Assembly (NCBI RefSeq): GCF_009834805.1
Contig: NZ_WVHO01000010.1
Location: forward strand, 62,001 to 126,000
DNA: 64,000 nucleotides
Direction: 5' to 3'
From: Saccharibacter sp. 17.LH.SD
Lineage (GTDB): Bacteria > Pseudomonadota > Alphaproteobacteria > Acetobacterales > Acetobacteraceae
Shown here: one piece after another, positions 15,777 through 25,369 of the stretch
How positions within the stretch are numbered: the stretch's first letter is position 1
Layout: every line of letters starts with the position of its first letter
Program-made: the position numbers and the translations under genes
The notes under the pieces: model-generated
Seen by the model: the letters and a program-made list of their open reading frames with translations, nothing else
Told to the model about the DNA's origin: nothing
Databases searched by the model: none

Positions 15777-16993
15777 ATCTTTTCCTCCCAGATCCGGTCT
15801 TTCTGAATAAAATAATGGTGCGGAGGAGGGTGCATTAAGAAATCATGATGCGAAATACTCCACCCATAGGCTCCTGCCATCGGTAGAAGGAACACATCAC
15901 CAGGGGCCAGAGCCTCTATTGGGACATGACGCGCCAACACGTCTTTTGGCGTGCATAATTGACCAGTTACGGTAACCTGTTGATGCGTTATGTCAGGGGG
16001 GCGTGACGCACGCACAACATGGATAGGGTGACTATGGGCTTGAGCGGACGGCAGACGAAAATGATGAGTCCCCCCACGCGCAATAGCAAACCACTCTCCA
16101 TAACTCTGTTTGAGGTCAATCACTTCCATCGCATAGACCCCACAAAAGGCCGTCATAAAACGCCCCACTTCGAAGCGAAAATGCCGTTCCCTTCGTTCGG
16201 TATTTGGGAGATTCTGGAGCATCTGGCAGAAGGAGGGCCAATCAAAATGATGGTGCGGCTCCTGATACGCAACCCCCATACCACCTCCCAAATTAATGAT
16301 CGGGGCATGAAAAGAAAGGCAATCTTCAAGTTCATTAATATGGCGAAGGAAGCCGCGTAACATGGCTCCATGCTCCGCAGCGTCACATTGATGTGACTGA
16401 GCATGAAGGTGCAATCCTTTAAAAGAGAGCCATTTTGAGTTCCGGATAACGGTCAGTGCTTGTTCAAAATGAGCCTCATCAATGCCAAAAGCACTCGGTG
16501 TCCCGCTCATAACAAGACGCGTAGCCGCTCCATCACCTCGCGGGAGGTTTAAACGCACCATAATAGGCGCGACACACTGTTTCTTCTCAGCGATGTCATG
16601 GATGAGCTCAAGCTCATGCAGGCTCTCAACATGAAGCGCCTCAATAGGCGGGAAGAGCGCCGCTTCCAACTCACTTTCTAACTTCCCAGGCCCGCCAAAG
16701 AGTAAACGAGCTTGTGGCTGGTAGCGCCGAATATGAGCCAACTCTCCTCCCGACGCGACTTCAAACCCATCACAAAGAGATGCCAACACGTGTAAGAGAG
16801 GTGGTGCGGCATTGGCCTTAACCGCGTAAAAAAGCTCGCAAAAAAGAGGGAGAGCATGCCGCATGGCTTGAACATGCCCAGCCAACGCATCGAGATCATA
16901 AAAATAAGCACATATCGGCTCTGATCGCTTGTGCATTTTATGGCGAACATGGCGAATAATCGTCGGTGTTGGCGTTGTATGAAGCGGCATCAT
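15773..16993 (-). CDS. PLP-dependent siderophore decarboxylase (PvsE/SbnH-like)
   Basis: A 406-residue fold-type III decarboxylase of the ornithine/diaminopimelate group. The PLP lysine is in FYAVKANAAPPLL, the phosphate-binding glycine loop in NLGGGMGVAY, the catalytic cysteine in GQLCTPKDVLA, and the C-terminal aromatic contact in GAYGWSISHHDF. PvsE (vibrioferrin) and SbnH (staphyloferrin B) act on a citrate-bound or free amino acid during NIS siderophore assembly. The gene overlaps its neighbours by four bases on both sides, so it is part of the siderophore operon. Substrate not determinable from sequence. Confidence 0.8.
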   Translation of the reverse strand: MMPLHTTPTPTIIRHVRHKMHKRSEPICAYFYDLDALAGHVQAMRHALPLFCELFYAVKANAAPPLLHVLASLCDGFEVASGGELAHIRRYQPQARLLFGGPGKLESELEAALFPPIEALHVESLHELELIHDIAEKKQCVAPIMVRLNLPRGDGAATRLVMSGTPSAFGIDEAHFEQALTVIRNSKWLSFKGLHLHAQSHQCDAAEHGAMLRGFLRHINELEDCLSFHAPIINLGGGMGVAYQEPHHHFDWPSFCQMLQNLPNTERRERHFRFEVGRFMTAFCGVYAMEVIDLKQSYGEWFAIARGGTHHFRLPSAQAHSHPIHVVRASRPPDITHQQVTVTGQLCTPKDVLARHVPIEALAPGDVFLLPMAGAYGWSISHHDFLMHPPPHHYFIQKDRIWEEKI

Positions 16994-18771
16994 GCGGCGT
17001 GCCTCACTGGGAAAGGGCTGGCAATGGAGACAATGTCAGCATTCTTATCCGCAACATGATGAAGTCGCGTCAGAAGATTTCCTTTGGCAGAAAGCGGCCG
17101 CCCGGCCAGAAGAGCCGACAACCACGCCGTATCGTACCCACGCTGTGTCAGTTGATAATGATGGTGATGAAGAACCTCCTCAACATCAGCCCATAACGTC
17201 TTTTCATCCATATCCGCAGCCCAGGCGATATGAAAAAGGGCTTCCGCCAGATGGTTTACAAATAAGCAATATTGAGTGCGATATTGACTTTTTTCATCAT
17301 CATATAGAAGAGACTCTCGAACATCCAAACTCGTGAGCGAGGTGAGGCTTTCTTCCCAATAGGAGCGAGAAAGCTTTGTCCCCTCCATATCGCGTATCCA
17401 CACACGGCATGGAAGACCACGATCATCCGTGCCAACAAGAACATTTTGCAAATGAGGTTCCATGATAATGCCATGGATAATATGAGCCTGTAAAATCCCC
17501 CCCGCAAGCAGATCAACATAGCGTGTTACCCAACGGCGCGCCGCTTGTTGAAGCGTCACACCTTCTGAGAGGCCCACCTGTTGCAGCAAGGAAAGGCAAT
17601 AAGGATGCCGATCTAGAGAAGCTGTTGGGGAGAAAAGCGCTAAAGCAACATGAGGCTTCGTCATAAGACGTTCTGATAAAGGAATGGATTTGCGATACAG
17701 AATACCAAAGCTTTCTGTGAGATGACGCATCGCCTGAACGTCACCATAGGAAGAAAAATCCAATGTGGTGGCCGAGGGTTCTTCCAGCACAGAAAAACCT
17801 GGGATTTCGCGCGAAATCGCCTTGAAATGAGGGCGTAAAATCTCTGTCAGCAAGACAGCACTTTCAAGCTCATACCAAGCATTTTTACGGACACAATTGG
17901 TTAAACGCACATGAAAAGAGAATTTTAAATGCTCATCCAATTCCGGGTGACACACCGTGCGAACAGAGGATGTGGAAAAGACCTCTTTCCCTCTCAAACC
18001 CACCGGAACAATGACACCCTCTTTTTGAGCCTGCTGAATAACAGGGTCTTGCAGAATACGCTCAACCTCCCAAGGGTGGCAGGGGTAAAGATCATCTTCT
18101 TCAGAAAGAAAACGGAGAATAGCGTTCTGATCTTCTCCTTGTTGCTTCACGAGATGGAGCGCAACACGAAACCAAAAGAGAGGAAAATGAGCTCCCGTTT
18201 CGGGAGAGGCCTGTAAAAGCGCTTCTTGGGGTACCCCTTGGCGGCTCTTCGGGGTCGGGTGTAGACTATGCCCCCAGACAAGCCCTTGCTCTGACATGAT
18301 AAGACTATCATCATGAGGATGTCCTTGCCGTTGATCCCATGATGTTAAAAATAATACGATATTAGAATGATTATTATTGAGTTGCTCCAAAAATTCATCA
18401 TGCGTACCGTGAGGAGCAAGTGTCTGGAGGAGAGCCTGCGCAAGCTCCATTAGGGATAAAACATCCCAATGAAGCTGTTCTTTTCGTTTAAGAAAAACAG
18501 GGCTGTTTATATGGCACCGTTTTAATGCGCTGACCCGTTCAACTCCACAACACGCCACTCCATCAGAAAGTGTTAGAAAGAGAAGATAAGGAGCATTACC
18601 ACGTAACGGAGGTGGAATAATATCTGCCTGTGCAGCCTCTATAATGTTGGCATGATGGGGCCACGCATATTCACGCAAAAAACAATTGACCAAACATTCA
18701 CTCTCATAGCGTTCTGCCGCAAGAGACATCGGATCAGAAGACGCATTGGGAAGAAACGAAAAGAGATTCAT
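16990..18771 (-). CDS. NIS siderophore synthetase (IucA/IucC family, PvsD-like)
   Basis: A 593-residue IucA/IucC synthetase, which uses ATP to join a citrate carboxyl to an amine or alcohol. Visible family blocks are GHSLHPTPKSRQG, the YPCHPWEVE segment, the STSSVRT nucleotide loop, KFSFHVRLTNCVRKN, and the C-terminal HGIIMEPHLQNVLV with RDMEGTK. Length is normal for the family. By operon position, after the exporter and before the decarboxylase, it corresponds to PvsD. Start ATG 18771 overlaps the exporter stop by four bases. Confidence 0.85.
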   Translation of the reverse strand: MNLFSFLPNASSDPMSLAAERYESECLVNCFLREYAWPHHANIIEAAQADIIPPPLRGNAPYLLFLTLSDGVACCGVERVSALKRCHINSPVFLKRKEQLHWDVLSLMELAQALLQTLAPHGTHDEFLEQLNNNHSNIVLFLTSWDQRQGHPHDDSLIMSEQGLVWGHSLHPTPKSRQGVPQEALLQASPETGAHFPLFWFRVALHLVKQQGEDQNAILRFLSEEDDLYPCHPWEVERILQDPVIQQAQKEGVIVPVGLRGKEVFSTSSVRTVCHPELDEHLKFSFHVRLTNCVRKNAWYELESAVLLTEILRPHFKAISREIPGFSVLEEPSATTLDFSSYGDVQAMRHLTESFGILYRKSIPLSERLMTKPHVALALFSPTASLDRHPYCLSLLQQVGLSEGVTLQQAARRWVTRYVDLLAGGILQAHIIHGIIMEPHLQNVLVGTDDRGLPCRVWIRDMEGTKLSRSYWEESLTSLTSLDVRESLLYDDEKSQYRTQYCLFVNHLAEALFHIAWAADMDEKTLWADVEEVLHHHHYQLTQRGYDTAWLSALLAGRPLSAKGNLLTRLHHVADKNADIVSIASPFPVRHAA

Positions 18772-19958
18772 GAAGGTGTCTTTCCTAAATTTTTCAGAGA
18801 CATTGTGAGCGGGATGGCCATAAGGCTAAGGATGGTGGCCGCACTGAAAGGGGATAAAATCCCTTGAGACTGAACAAAAATACCTGAGCTTATCCCCGCA
18901 GTCGCACCGGCCCATTTCCCCGCAGCATCAAAACGACTGAAAGCACGTCCCGCCCGGGAGGGGATGATCATACGGCTCAAACAGACATTCAGTCCCGTAA
19001 GCGCCATAACAAGACCCAGCCCCATGATGAGACGGAAAACACTGAGCAAGATGATGAGTTGCCAAGGGGGATAAAGGGGATAGAGCGCAAGGATAACGTG
19101 TCCCAAACAGGCTCCACCAAGTGTGAGCAACCCTAAAGGAAGAAGAAAACGGTACGTGCTGTGACGCAGCCAAGGAAGGCCAATCAAACACACAATATGT
19201 GGGAGGGCGTAGAGAAGACCCGTTTCTGTGCCCGAACCGATACCAAGCGTGGCACAGTAAGGCATAAAATAAGGGAATGTCAGAACGGGAGCCGCACTCA
19301 CCACTGCCTGAAGCATCAATAAGGCGGCCCAGTGCTTGACGGTTGTTGGTGGCTGCGTCGTGGATGATAGAGACGCATGATGATCTCCAATAATGGGATC
19401 AGCAGGGAGGAAGAACGTGCTCAAAAAAGCAATAAGCGGGAGTAACCCCAACCAAAGATAAAGACGTGTCCCTAAACCAAGATCGAGTAAGCAACCAATG
19501 CTTGCAGGAGCCATCACCATCGCCAAACGGGCGGATAATTGGGTCCCCGCTAGAATAGCTTGGATATAAGAACGGTTAATGTGCGTGGTGAGATAGGCAT
19601 TAGACGCCGCCATCGCCCCACCAAAGAACCCCTGCACCGCAAGCCCAAGGATGAAAACACCCAAATAGGATGTGCTCCCAGCCAGGGCAAACCCCAAAGC
19701 AAGGCCAAGATGAGCCCGCTGCAAAGAGCGCTTACGCCCATAATGGTCCGACACCCATCCCCAAAAAGGGGCAGCTAATGCTGTCATGATCGTCGGCAAG
19801 CAAAACAACATCCCAATAGCCCAATGGGGTAGAGCAGGATGCAGCATGGGCAAAAAGCGCGGGAGAAAGAGCGGCGCCCCCAAAACCGTAAAAGCCGACA
19901 GGAAATGCCCAGCCATAACCAAAAACACAAGGCGATGATGTGAGAGCAAGGGCATCAC
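18768..19958 (-). CDS. MFS siderophore exporter (PvsC/SbnD-like)
   Basis: A 396-residue major facilitator with about 12 membrane spans and the loop motif GWVSDHYGRKRSLQRA between spans 2 and 3. It lies inside the siderophore operon, 8 bp after the fused synthetase gene and overlapping the next synthetase gene by four bases. It is therefore most likely the inner-membrane exporter of the siderophore, as PvsC is for vibrioferrin. The assignment depends on context; the sequence alone only says MFS drug/metabolite exporter. Confidence 0.75.
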   Translation of the reverse strand: MMPLLSHHRLVFLVMAGHFLSAFTVLGAPLFLPRFLPMLHPALPHWAIGMLFCLPTIMTALAAPFWGWVSDHYGRKRSLQRAHLGLALGFALAGSTSYLGVFILGLAVQGFFGGAMAASNAYLTTHINRSYIQAILAGTQLSARLAMVMAPASIGCLLDLGLGTRLYLWLGLLPLIAFLSTFFLPADPIIGDHHASLSSTTQPPTTVKHWAALLMLQAVVSAAPVLTFPYFMPYCATLGIGSGTETGLLYALPHIVCLIGLPWLRHSTYRFLLPLGLLTLGGACLGHVILALYPLYPPWQLIILLSVFRLIMGLGLVMALTGLNVCLSRMIIPSRAGRAFSRFDAAGKWAGATAGISSGIFVQSQGILSPFSAATILSLMAIPLTMSLKNLGKTPS

Positions 19959-19966
19959 TAATGGCC

Positions 19967-22894
19967 TTAACTCTGGCTTTCTTTGAGGAAATTCGGTGCG
20001 CTATAGCCGTAAAATTTGTTAATATCGCTCACACCAAGCAATTCCTTAGGGAAGAGACTTCCCGCACTCATCAAATATTTTGCAGGAAGATAATCCGCCT
20101 CAAGGAGGAGGGCACGCGCATGCGCGGTGGGCCACCCCTCACGCTCTAACTGACTGAGAGTTATGTGGATTTCATCACGTAAGATACGAAAAAGCTCATG
20201 ACGTGACACATAACCAGCGCGAGCAATCATCTCGAAAGGTACAGCCAGACAAAGCTGTAGGGTAATCGTGCAAAACATCTCGCCTAATGCACTGTCATTC
20301 TCCGCCAGAAGACGTTGGTCACGAAGCGTATCAATTAAAGGCTCCACTTCTGGGCAGGCTTTAAGAAGCTGGTCCGACCAAAGACGCGCGGCATCATTAT
20401 CTTTCATTAAAAGACGTGGCGCTTCCAAAGCGCTGTATAACAGAACCGCATTCTGTTGATTGCTCTCCAGGGCAATCCCATAGTGAAGCCACAGACGAAG
20501 ATGCACTGTGAGAAAGAGCTGCGTGTACTGGCGCGCCCATTCCAGCCAGTCACCTCCATGAAACTGCTCAACAACCCACGCCACTAAAAGCCGTCCATCT
20601 GCTAATGGGCTTGTCAGCGCCGCAACGGGCACAGGGGTCGTGTGGCTCAGCTGTAATGGGTAATGGCGGACCAAAAAAGCAAGGCTTGGCATATTATGGG
20701 CGAAGCCATAGCGGCTTTCATCAACAAGGACGATGTTTTGCCGTAATTCTGGGTTTTGGTCTTGCAAACGTGCCAAAATTTGACTGACCGTATAGCCATC
20801 ATGGAGCGTTGTCGGCTTGATAAAGCGAATATTACGCGCCCCTAATGTCGCTATTTGTAAGGGGACTTTAATATGCCATGCAGGGTCCGCACACAGCGCA
20901 ACAGTGCGGACTGAAAGCGTAGGGGTCACTTCTAAAAAAGGACATGGCGCAGGATGAGCCGTTGCAGGCAGGACTTCACTCTCTTCATAGGTCGCCCATG
21001 TCAGCGGGTGAACAGGAAAGAGAAAATGCGTCGCCTCAAGTGACTCTGGGAGACCAACATCACGCATACGCGGCCAGAAAGGCGGAACACCCCCTTCTTC
21101 GTGACTATTAGACCGTGGGAAAGCGACCCAACGGAGGTAAAATTGAGGACAAAATTCTGGCGCGTAACGCGTAAGATCCTCAGAAGTGAAGCCATTTTTC
21201 GCACGGGCTGTCGGATAAAGCGGATGGTCTGTATAGCTGGCGATACGATCAATCCCGAGTAAACGTTGACGCCAATCCGAATGCGTTAAGGCATGGCTTA
21301 AACTTGGTAGATGTTTTTGTGCGGCTTCGTAACAATGCTGCGTATGGTTAATCGCACAGCGTATTTCATGACCATAAAGTGCAAAATTCTCCTGAACGAA
21401 TGGCGAAAGGCCTTCCGAAAGATGCGACAAGAAACTGTCAGCCTCTTGTTCCACGCACAGCTTCCCGTGACGATCTTGCCACCACCAATAAGGCTCATAC
21501 ATACGCCATGTCTGCATGAAATGTTCAGGCACAACATCAAGCCATAATGTCCCACCTGAAAGATGCTGAACACATAAGCGCCAAACCCCATCACGTGGGG
21601 AGGGGGAAATATCCCCTTTCGAGACAATCTGACAACAATCTTCCCTCAACGCCGCATCAAGAACACGACGAAGAATGGTAGAAGACGGCCCTTCAAAGGC
21701 CTGGAAAGACGTAAGACGAGGTAAAAAACGTCTTCGGAGCGAAGCAAGCGCTTCTGAGGTCGCCGCTGTTAAGGTAAGAATTCCGAGTGTATCTTTGTTT
21801 GAATGAGAGAGTTTAATCATCTCCCCTGTTGTTTTAAGGGAATGATAACGCGCCTCACCACCTGGTATTTTCTCGACAAATTCATCAGGAAGCACCATAA
21901 GACGCCCCGATTGTTCTGCAAGATGGTAGTAAATTGCACAATGGCGATCTTGAAGATGACGCGGTAAAAGCGGGCCGACAGGCTGGCCTAAATGGAGAGC
22001 AATAAGCCCCTCAAACCACGCACCATCGCACAGGCGATCAAGACAAAATTCACGACCATCCCCAACCGAGCGGTAATTAATCTCGACAAGAACAGGCCCT
22101 GAGAGTGTCGCAATAAATTCGCTATGACACACACCCAACCCAATACCAATTTTACGCAGTTGCTCGAGCGCTTTATGGCGATGATGACGGCTAACAGGGC
22201 CATTCCATAGAGCTGAACGTTCAATAAAATAAGGCGGGGGCGACAAGGTTACATCAAACCCACCAATAGCGTGTAAGTCCTGACCATCGCCCCATGTTTC
22301 GATCGTGAAAAGAGGGCCTTGAAGATACGCTTCTAACTGTAATGTTTGGGGACGACGCTGGATCATATCGTCTCGAAAAGCAATTAGCTCATCCACGGTC
22401 TCACAAAAACGTACATCAAGACTAGCAACCCCTTCAACGGGTTTCGCAACAATAGGGAAGGGGATATTCTCCGGCAGAGGGTCATGCGTCGCTAAGGTAT
22501 AGAACCAAGGCGTTGGAAGGCCCATTTTACGTAAATATTTCCGGGTTTCTCCCTTATGTTTTGCAATAAGACAAAGGCGCCAATCTTTCCCCGGAAGACC
22601 GAACCTAGCCGCAACAAGCGCTGTGCTGGTTTGGAGATGATCGCTATTTGATAAAACACCACGAGGCTGAATATGCTGGTCACTCAATGTGCGAATAACG
22701 GCCAGTGGATTAAAAACATCACAGCCTATAACCGTTGCGTCCTTAGGGGAGAGGGAACGCTGATACGCCGCAGGGTGATCTGTCAGAATGACAGGATGAA
22801 GACCAAATTTTCGGCAAACAGGGACAAGGCCTTGCGTTACAACAGGGTGCATCACATGAGCAAGAATGGTTAGAATCTCGTGCGATGAGGACAT
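19967..22894 (-). CDS. ATP-grasp / IucA-IucC fusion siderophore synthetase (PvsA-PvsB)
   Basis: A 975-residue two-domain enzyme. Residues about 1-400 are an ATP-grasp ligase (GETRKYLRKMGLPTPWF, FPIVAKPVEGVASLDVRF, LVEINYRSVGDGREF). Residues about 430-975 are an IucA/IucC synthetase with the blocks HFLFPVHPLTWATYE, TPTLSVRTVAL, a WHIKVPLQIATLGARNIR segment and HYGIALESNQQNAVLLY followed by MKDND. In vibrioferrin operons these activities are separate adjacent genes, pvsA and pvsB, in this same order. It is the first gene of the operon; AGAGG lies 7 nt before ATG 22894 and a Fur-box-like site is about 40 bp upstream. One continuous frame with no sign of readthrough. Confidence 0.8.
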   Translation of the reverse strand: MSSSHEILTILAHVMHPVVTQGLVPVCRKFGLHPVILTDHPAAYQRSLSPKDATVIGCDVFNPLAVIRTLSDQHIQPRGVLSNSDHLQTSTALVAARFGLPGKDWRLCLIAKHKGETRKYLRKMGLPTPWFYTLATHDPLPENIPFPIVAKPVEGVASLDVRFCETVDELIAFRDDMIQRRPQTLQLEAYLQGPLFTIETWGDGQDLHAIGGFDVTLSPPPYFIERSALWNGPVSRHHRHKALEQLRKIGIGLGVCHSEFIATLSGPVLVEINYRSVGDGREFCLDRLCDGAWFEGLIALHLGQPVGPLLPRHLQDRHCAIYYHLAEQSGRLMVLPDEFVEKIPGGEARYHSLKTTGEMIKLSHSNKDTLGILTLTAATSEALASLRRRFLPRLTSFQAFEGPSSTILRRVLDAALREDCCQIVSKGDISPSPRDGVWRLCVQHLSGGTLWLDVVPEHFMQTWRMYEPYWWWQDRHGKLCVEQEADSFLSHLSEGLSPFVQENFALYGHEIRCAINHTQHCYEAAQKHLPSLSHALTHSDWRQRLLGIDRIASYTDHPLYPTARAKNGFTSEDLTRYAPEFCPQFYLRWVAFPRSNSHEEGGVPPFWPRMRDVGLPESLEATHFLFPVHPLTWATYEESEVLPATAHPAPCPFLEVTPTLSVRTVALCADPAWHIKVPLQIATLGARNIRFIKPTTLHDGYTVSQILARLQDQNPELRQNIVLVDESRYGFAHNMPSLAFLVRHYPLQLSHTTPVPVAALTSPLADGRLLVAWVVEQFHGGDWLEWARQYTQLFLTVHLRLWLHYGIALESNQQNAVLLYSALEAPRLLMKDNDAARLWSDQLLKACPEVEPLIDTLRDQRLLAENDSALGEMFCTITLQLCLAVPFEMIARAGYVSRHELFRILRDEIHITLSQLEREGWPTAHARALLLEADYLPAKYLMSAGSLFPKELLGVSDINKFYGYSAPNFLKESQS

Positions 22895-22931
22895 AAGAAA
22901 GCCTCTGATAAAGAAGGGCTGTTATCACGTT

Positions 22932-22958
22932 AATAATAATGCGAATCATTATCATTAA
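22932..22958 (-). promoter_or_regulatory. Fur box upstream of siderophore operon
   Basis: AATAATGCGAATCATTATCATT closely resembles the 19-bp Fur consensus GATAATGATAATCATTATC. It lies about 40 bp before the ATG of the fused synthetase gene, where a repressor would block transcription when iron is plentiful. Confidence 0.75.
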
Positions 22959-23061
22959 CGCCATTAAAGACAACATCCTTTTTTTAGCAAGCGTAAATTT
23001 ATGCTTAAGACGCAACATAAGATCAGGATTACCGATAAGATCTAAAAAAATCAGATTGCAT

Positions 23062-23080
23062 TGTTGCGAATCATTATAAA
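23062..23080 (+). promoter_or_regulatory. Fur box upstream of siderophore receptor
   Basis: TGTTGCGAATCATTATAAA shares the GCGAATCATTAT core with the first site and fits a Fur half-palindrome. It is about 85 bp before the receptor start, so both divergent transcripts appear iron-regulated. Confidence 0.6.
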
Positions 23081-23165
23081 TTTCATCTAACTGAAAAACT
23101 TCGTTCCTCTTTCGTGATGAGGGACCTTTAAACAAGACGATAAAAATGACAGGGTTCTGCCAGGT

Positions 23166-25337
23166 ATGATACTCTTCCATCACCCAAGGGGATTAAGCCG
23201 TTTTTCTTTACTGGCAGGCACAACCCTTCTCCTCATACCGTTTTATAGTGCTTTCGCTGAAAGTAAAAAAACTCATCCTACATCCATCAAACAACCATCC
23301 AGCAAGGTAGAAAATATCGTCGTACAAGGAAGCGTCATTGGCCAAGCCACACGCGATGCTGTGCGTCATTATGCGGGTGGACGCAGCGTCATTAGCCGTC
23401 AGCAATTGCGCGAAGGGGCTATCCGCTCATTGGATGATGCCTTGCAGCGTTCTCCCAGTGTGAAGATTTTTGATGAGACCGGGACGGGAGCTTTGCCTCA
23501 AATCATGATGCGTGGCTTATATGAAAGCCGCAGTGGCCGTGTCCAAGTGCTGGAAGATGGCATTCCACTCGCTCTCGCACCTTACGGCCAGACCAGTATC
23601 TCTCTTTTCCCCATGACGATGGATATGGTGGACCATATTGATATCGTTCGCGGTGGGGCCGCAGTACAATATGGCCCCAACAATATGGGTGGGGTGATTA
23701 ATATTGTAAGCCGTCCTATTCCTAAAAAATGGACAACCAGCATTGGAGAACGCCTTCAAGTGGCAGGGAATAATGGCCACTCGCTTTTTAATGAAGATTT
23801 CAGCACAGGTGGGCATATAACAGAACGTTTTTCAGCCCAATTAGACGCTAATTTTCAAGACGGCCATCAATTCCGAGATTCCAACAGCCATACAGATGTT
23901 CACAATGTTCGCCTACGCACACGTTATGACATCACCGATGATGACCGCATTCTGACAGATTACGCCAATTATGCGATCAATACAGGGTTACCCGGCGCTT
24001 TAACCCCCGATCAATATCGCGAAGACCGCTATAAAGCGACCCGACCACTCGATCAGGTCAAAGGATCAACTAACCGTGGATCACTGATTGCACAGCATGA
24101 TTTCCACAAATGGGCTTTTTTAACGGGTGGACAAGCAACCATCACCTTCTTTGCCGATGAAGCAAAACGTAACTATACCAGCGGCATGGGCAGGACATCC
24201 GCCACAACGTGGGATTCCGGCTTAGCCCCACAAATGATGCAAACCGCCCCACGAAATTTCACCGTTTATGGTGTTCAGCCCCAAGTGGCTCTACGAACAA
24301 AGCAATGGGGTATTTCTCACGAAGTTAGTATAGGCGCCCGAGGGGTCTTTGAAACAATTGATTATAAGGTCAATCGACGTAATCCCATTCACTCTCCTAT
24401 GAAAGTCTTCCGTGATTGGAAGTTCAACAACAAAGCTTGGTCCACTTTCATTAGCGATAAAATGGGCTTCTTTCATGACAATTTGACCATTACCCCAGGT
24501 TTCCGCTTCGAGCATGTTGATGAAGCCTATACAGATCGCCGCACACATACACGTACAGGAAATGGCAATCGCGACATTCTTCCTGGTGTTACATTAGGCT
24601 ATAGCATCCACAAAACAGGCTATATCTTCTTTGACGCGCAAAAATCAATGCGGCCACCACAATCCACAGAGATTGTGTATGGGAATAGATTACGGTCTGA
24701 AAAAGCATGGAATTATGAGACAGGAGGGCGGTGGTTCCCTACAAACCGCACAACATTGGGCGTCACATTCTACCGGATCGATTTCCAAAACCAAATCAAT
24801 TATGACAGCACCATGGTCAATCCCTTGGGGACAGCCGGCGGCTATGTCAATTTAGGCGCAACACGCTATCAAGGCATTGAACTTACCGCTGAATGGTCGC
24901 CTAAATTCGTTCCAGGCCTTACCTTAAGTGGAAATTATTCCTTTCTCGATGCACGCCAAAAAGACGGTGCTCATGCCGGAAGGCGGGTTCCTTATACGTC
25001 CAAACATCAAATTACCGGAGATGTTCGCTATAAAAGGGGCAATACGATCTTCGATTTCAGCGGCTATTATTTCTCACAATCTTTTACAGACGCTGCCAAT
25101 ACCTCACAGGAAAGCCCCACTGGGTCTGTCGGGCGTGTGCCAGGTTATGTGGTGTTTAATACGCAAATCACCCACACATTCTATAAAAATCATAATGGCG
25201 TAAAGCTGGATGGTTCACTCGCCATTATGAATATGGGCAATGAGCACTATTATTTCAGAGGGATGGATACAAGCCCTTGGGGACGCGAACCAGCACCAGG
25301 GAGAACCTTCCAAATCGCCTCAAAAGTCACATTTTAG
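23166..25337 (+). CDS. TonB-dependent siderophore receptor (FecA/PvuA-like)
   Basis: A 723-residue outer-membrane receptor. An N-terminal signal peptide (FSLLAGTTLLLIPFYSAFA) is followed by a TonB-box-like ENIVVQG, a plug domain (RSLDDALQRSPSVKIFDETG, PQIMMRGLYESRSGRVQVLE, VDHIDIVRGGAAVQYGPNNM) and a 22-strand-type barrel ending in the aromatic residue F (GRTFQIASKVTF). There is no extra N-terminal signalling domain, so no FecIR-type surface signalling is expected. It diverges from the siderophore synthesis operon and has its own Fur-like site, making it the probable receptor for the ferric form of that siderophore. Barrel family resembles FecA, a citrate-type receptor. Confidence 0.85.
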   Translation: MILFHHPRGLSRFSLLAGTTLLLIPFYSAFAESKKTHPTSIKQPSSKVENIVVQGSVIGQATRDAVRHYAGGRSVISRQQLREGAIRSLDDALQRSPSVKIFDETGTGALPQIMMRGLYESRSGRVQVLEDGIPLALAPYGQTSISLFPMTMDMVDHIDIVRGGAAVQYGPNNMGGVINIVSRPIPKKWTTSIGERLQVAGNNGHSLFNEDFSTGGHITERFSAQLDANFQDGHQFRDSNSHTDVHNVRLRTRYDITDDDRILTDYANYAINTGLPGALTPDQYREDRYKATRPLDQVKGSTNRGSLIAQHDFHKWAFLTGGQATITFFADEAKRNYTSGMGRTSATTWDSGLAPQMMQTAPRNFTVYGVQPQVALRTKQWGISHEVSIGARGVFETIDYKVNRRNPIHSPMKVFRDWKFNNKAWSTFISDKMGFFHDNLTITPGFRFEHVDEAYTDRRTHTRTGNGNRDILPGVTLGYSIHKTGYIFFDAQKSMRPPQSTEIVYGNRLRSEKAWNYETGGRWFPTNRTTLGVTFYRIDFQNQINYDSTMVNPLGTAGGYVNLGATRYQGIELTAEWSPKFVPGLTLSGNYSFLDARQKDGAHAGRRVPYTSKHQITGDVRYKRGNTIFDFSGYYFSQSFTDAANTSQESPTGSVGRVPGYVVFNTQITHTFYKNHNGVKLDGSLAIMNMGNEHYYFRGMDTSPWGREPAPGRTFQIASKVTF

Positions 25338-25369
25338 GGTAGGGGAGAGCGACATCTGATACGCCTCAA

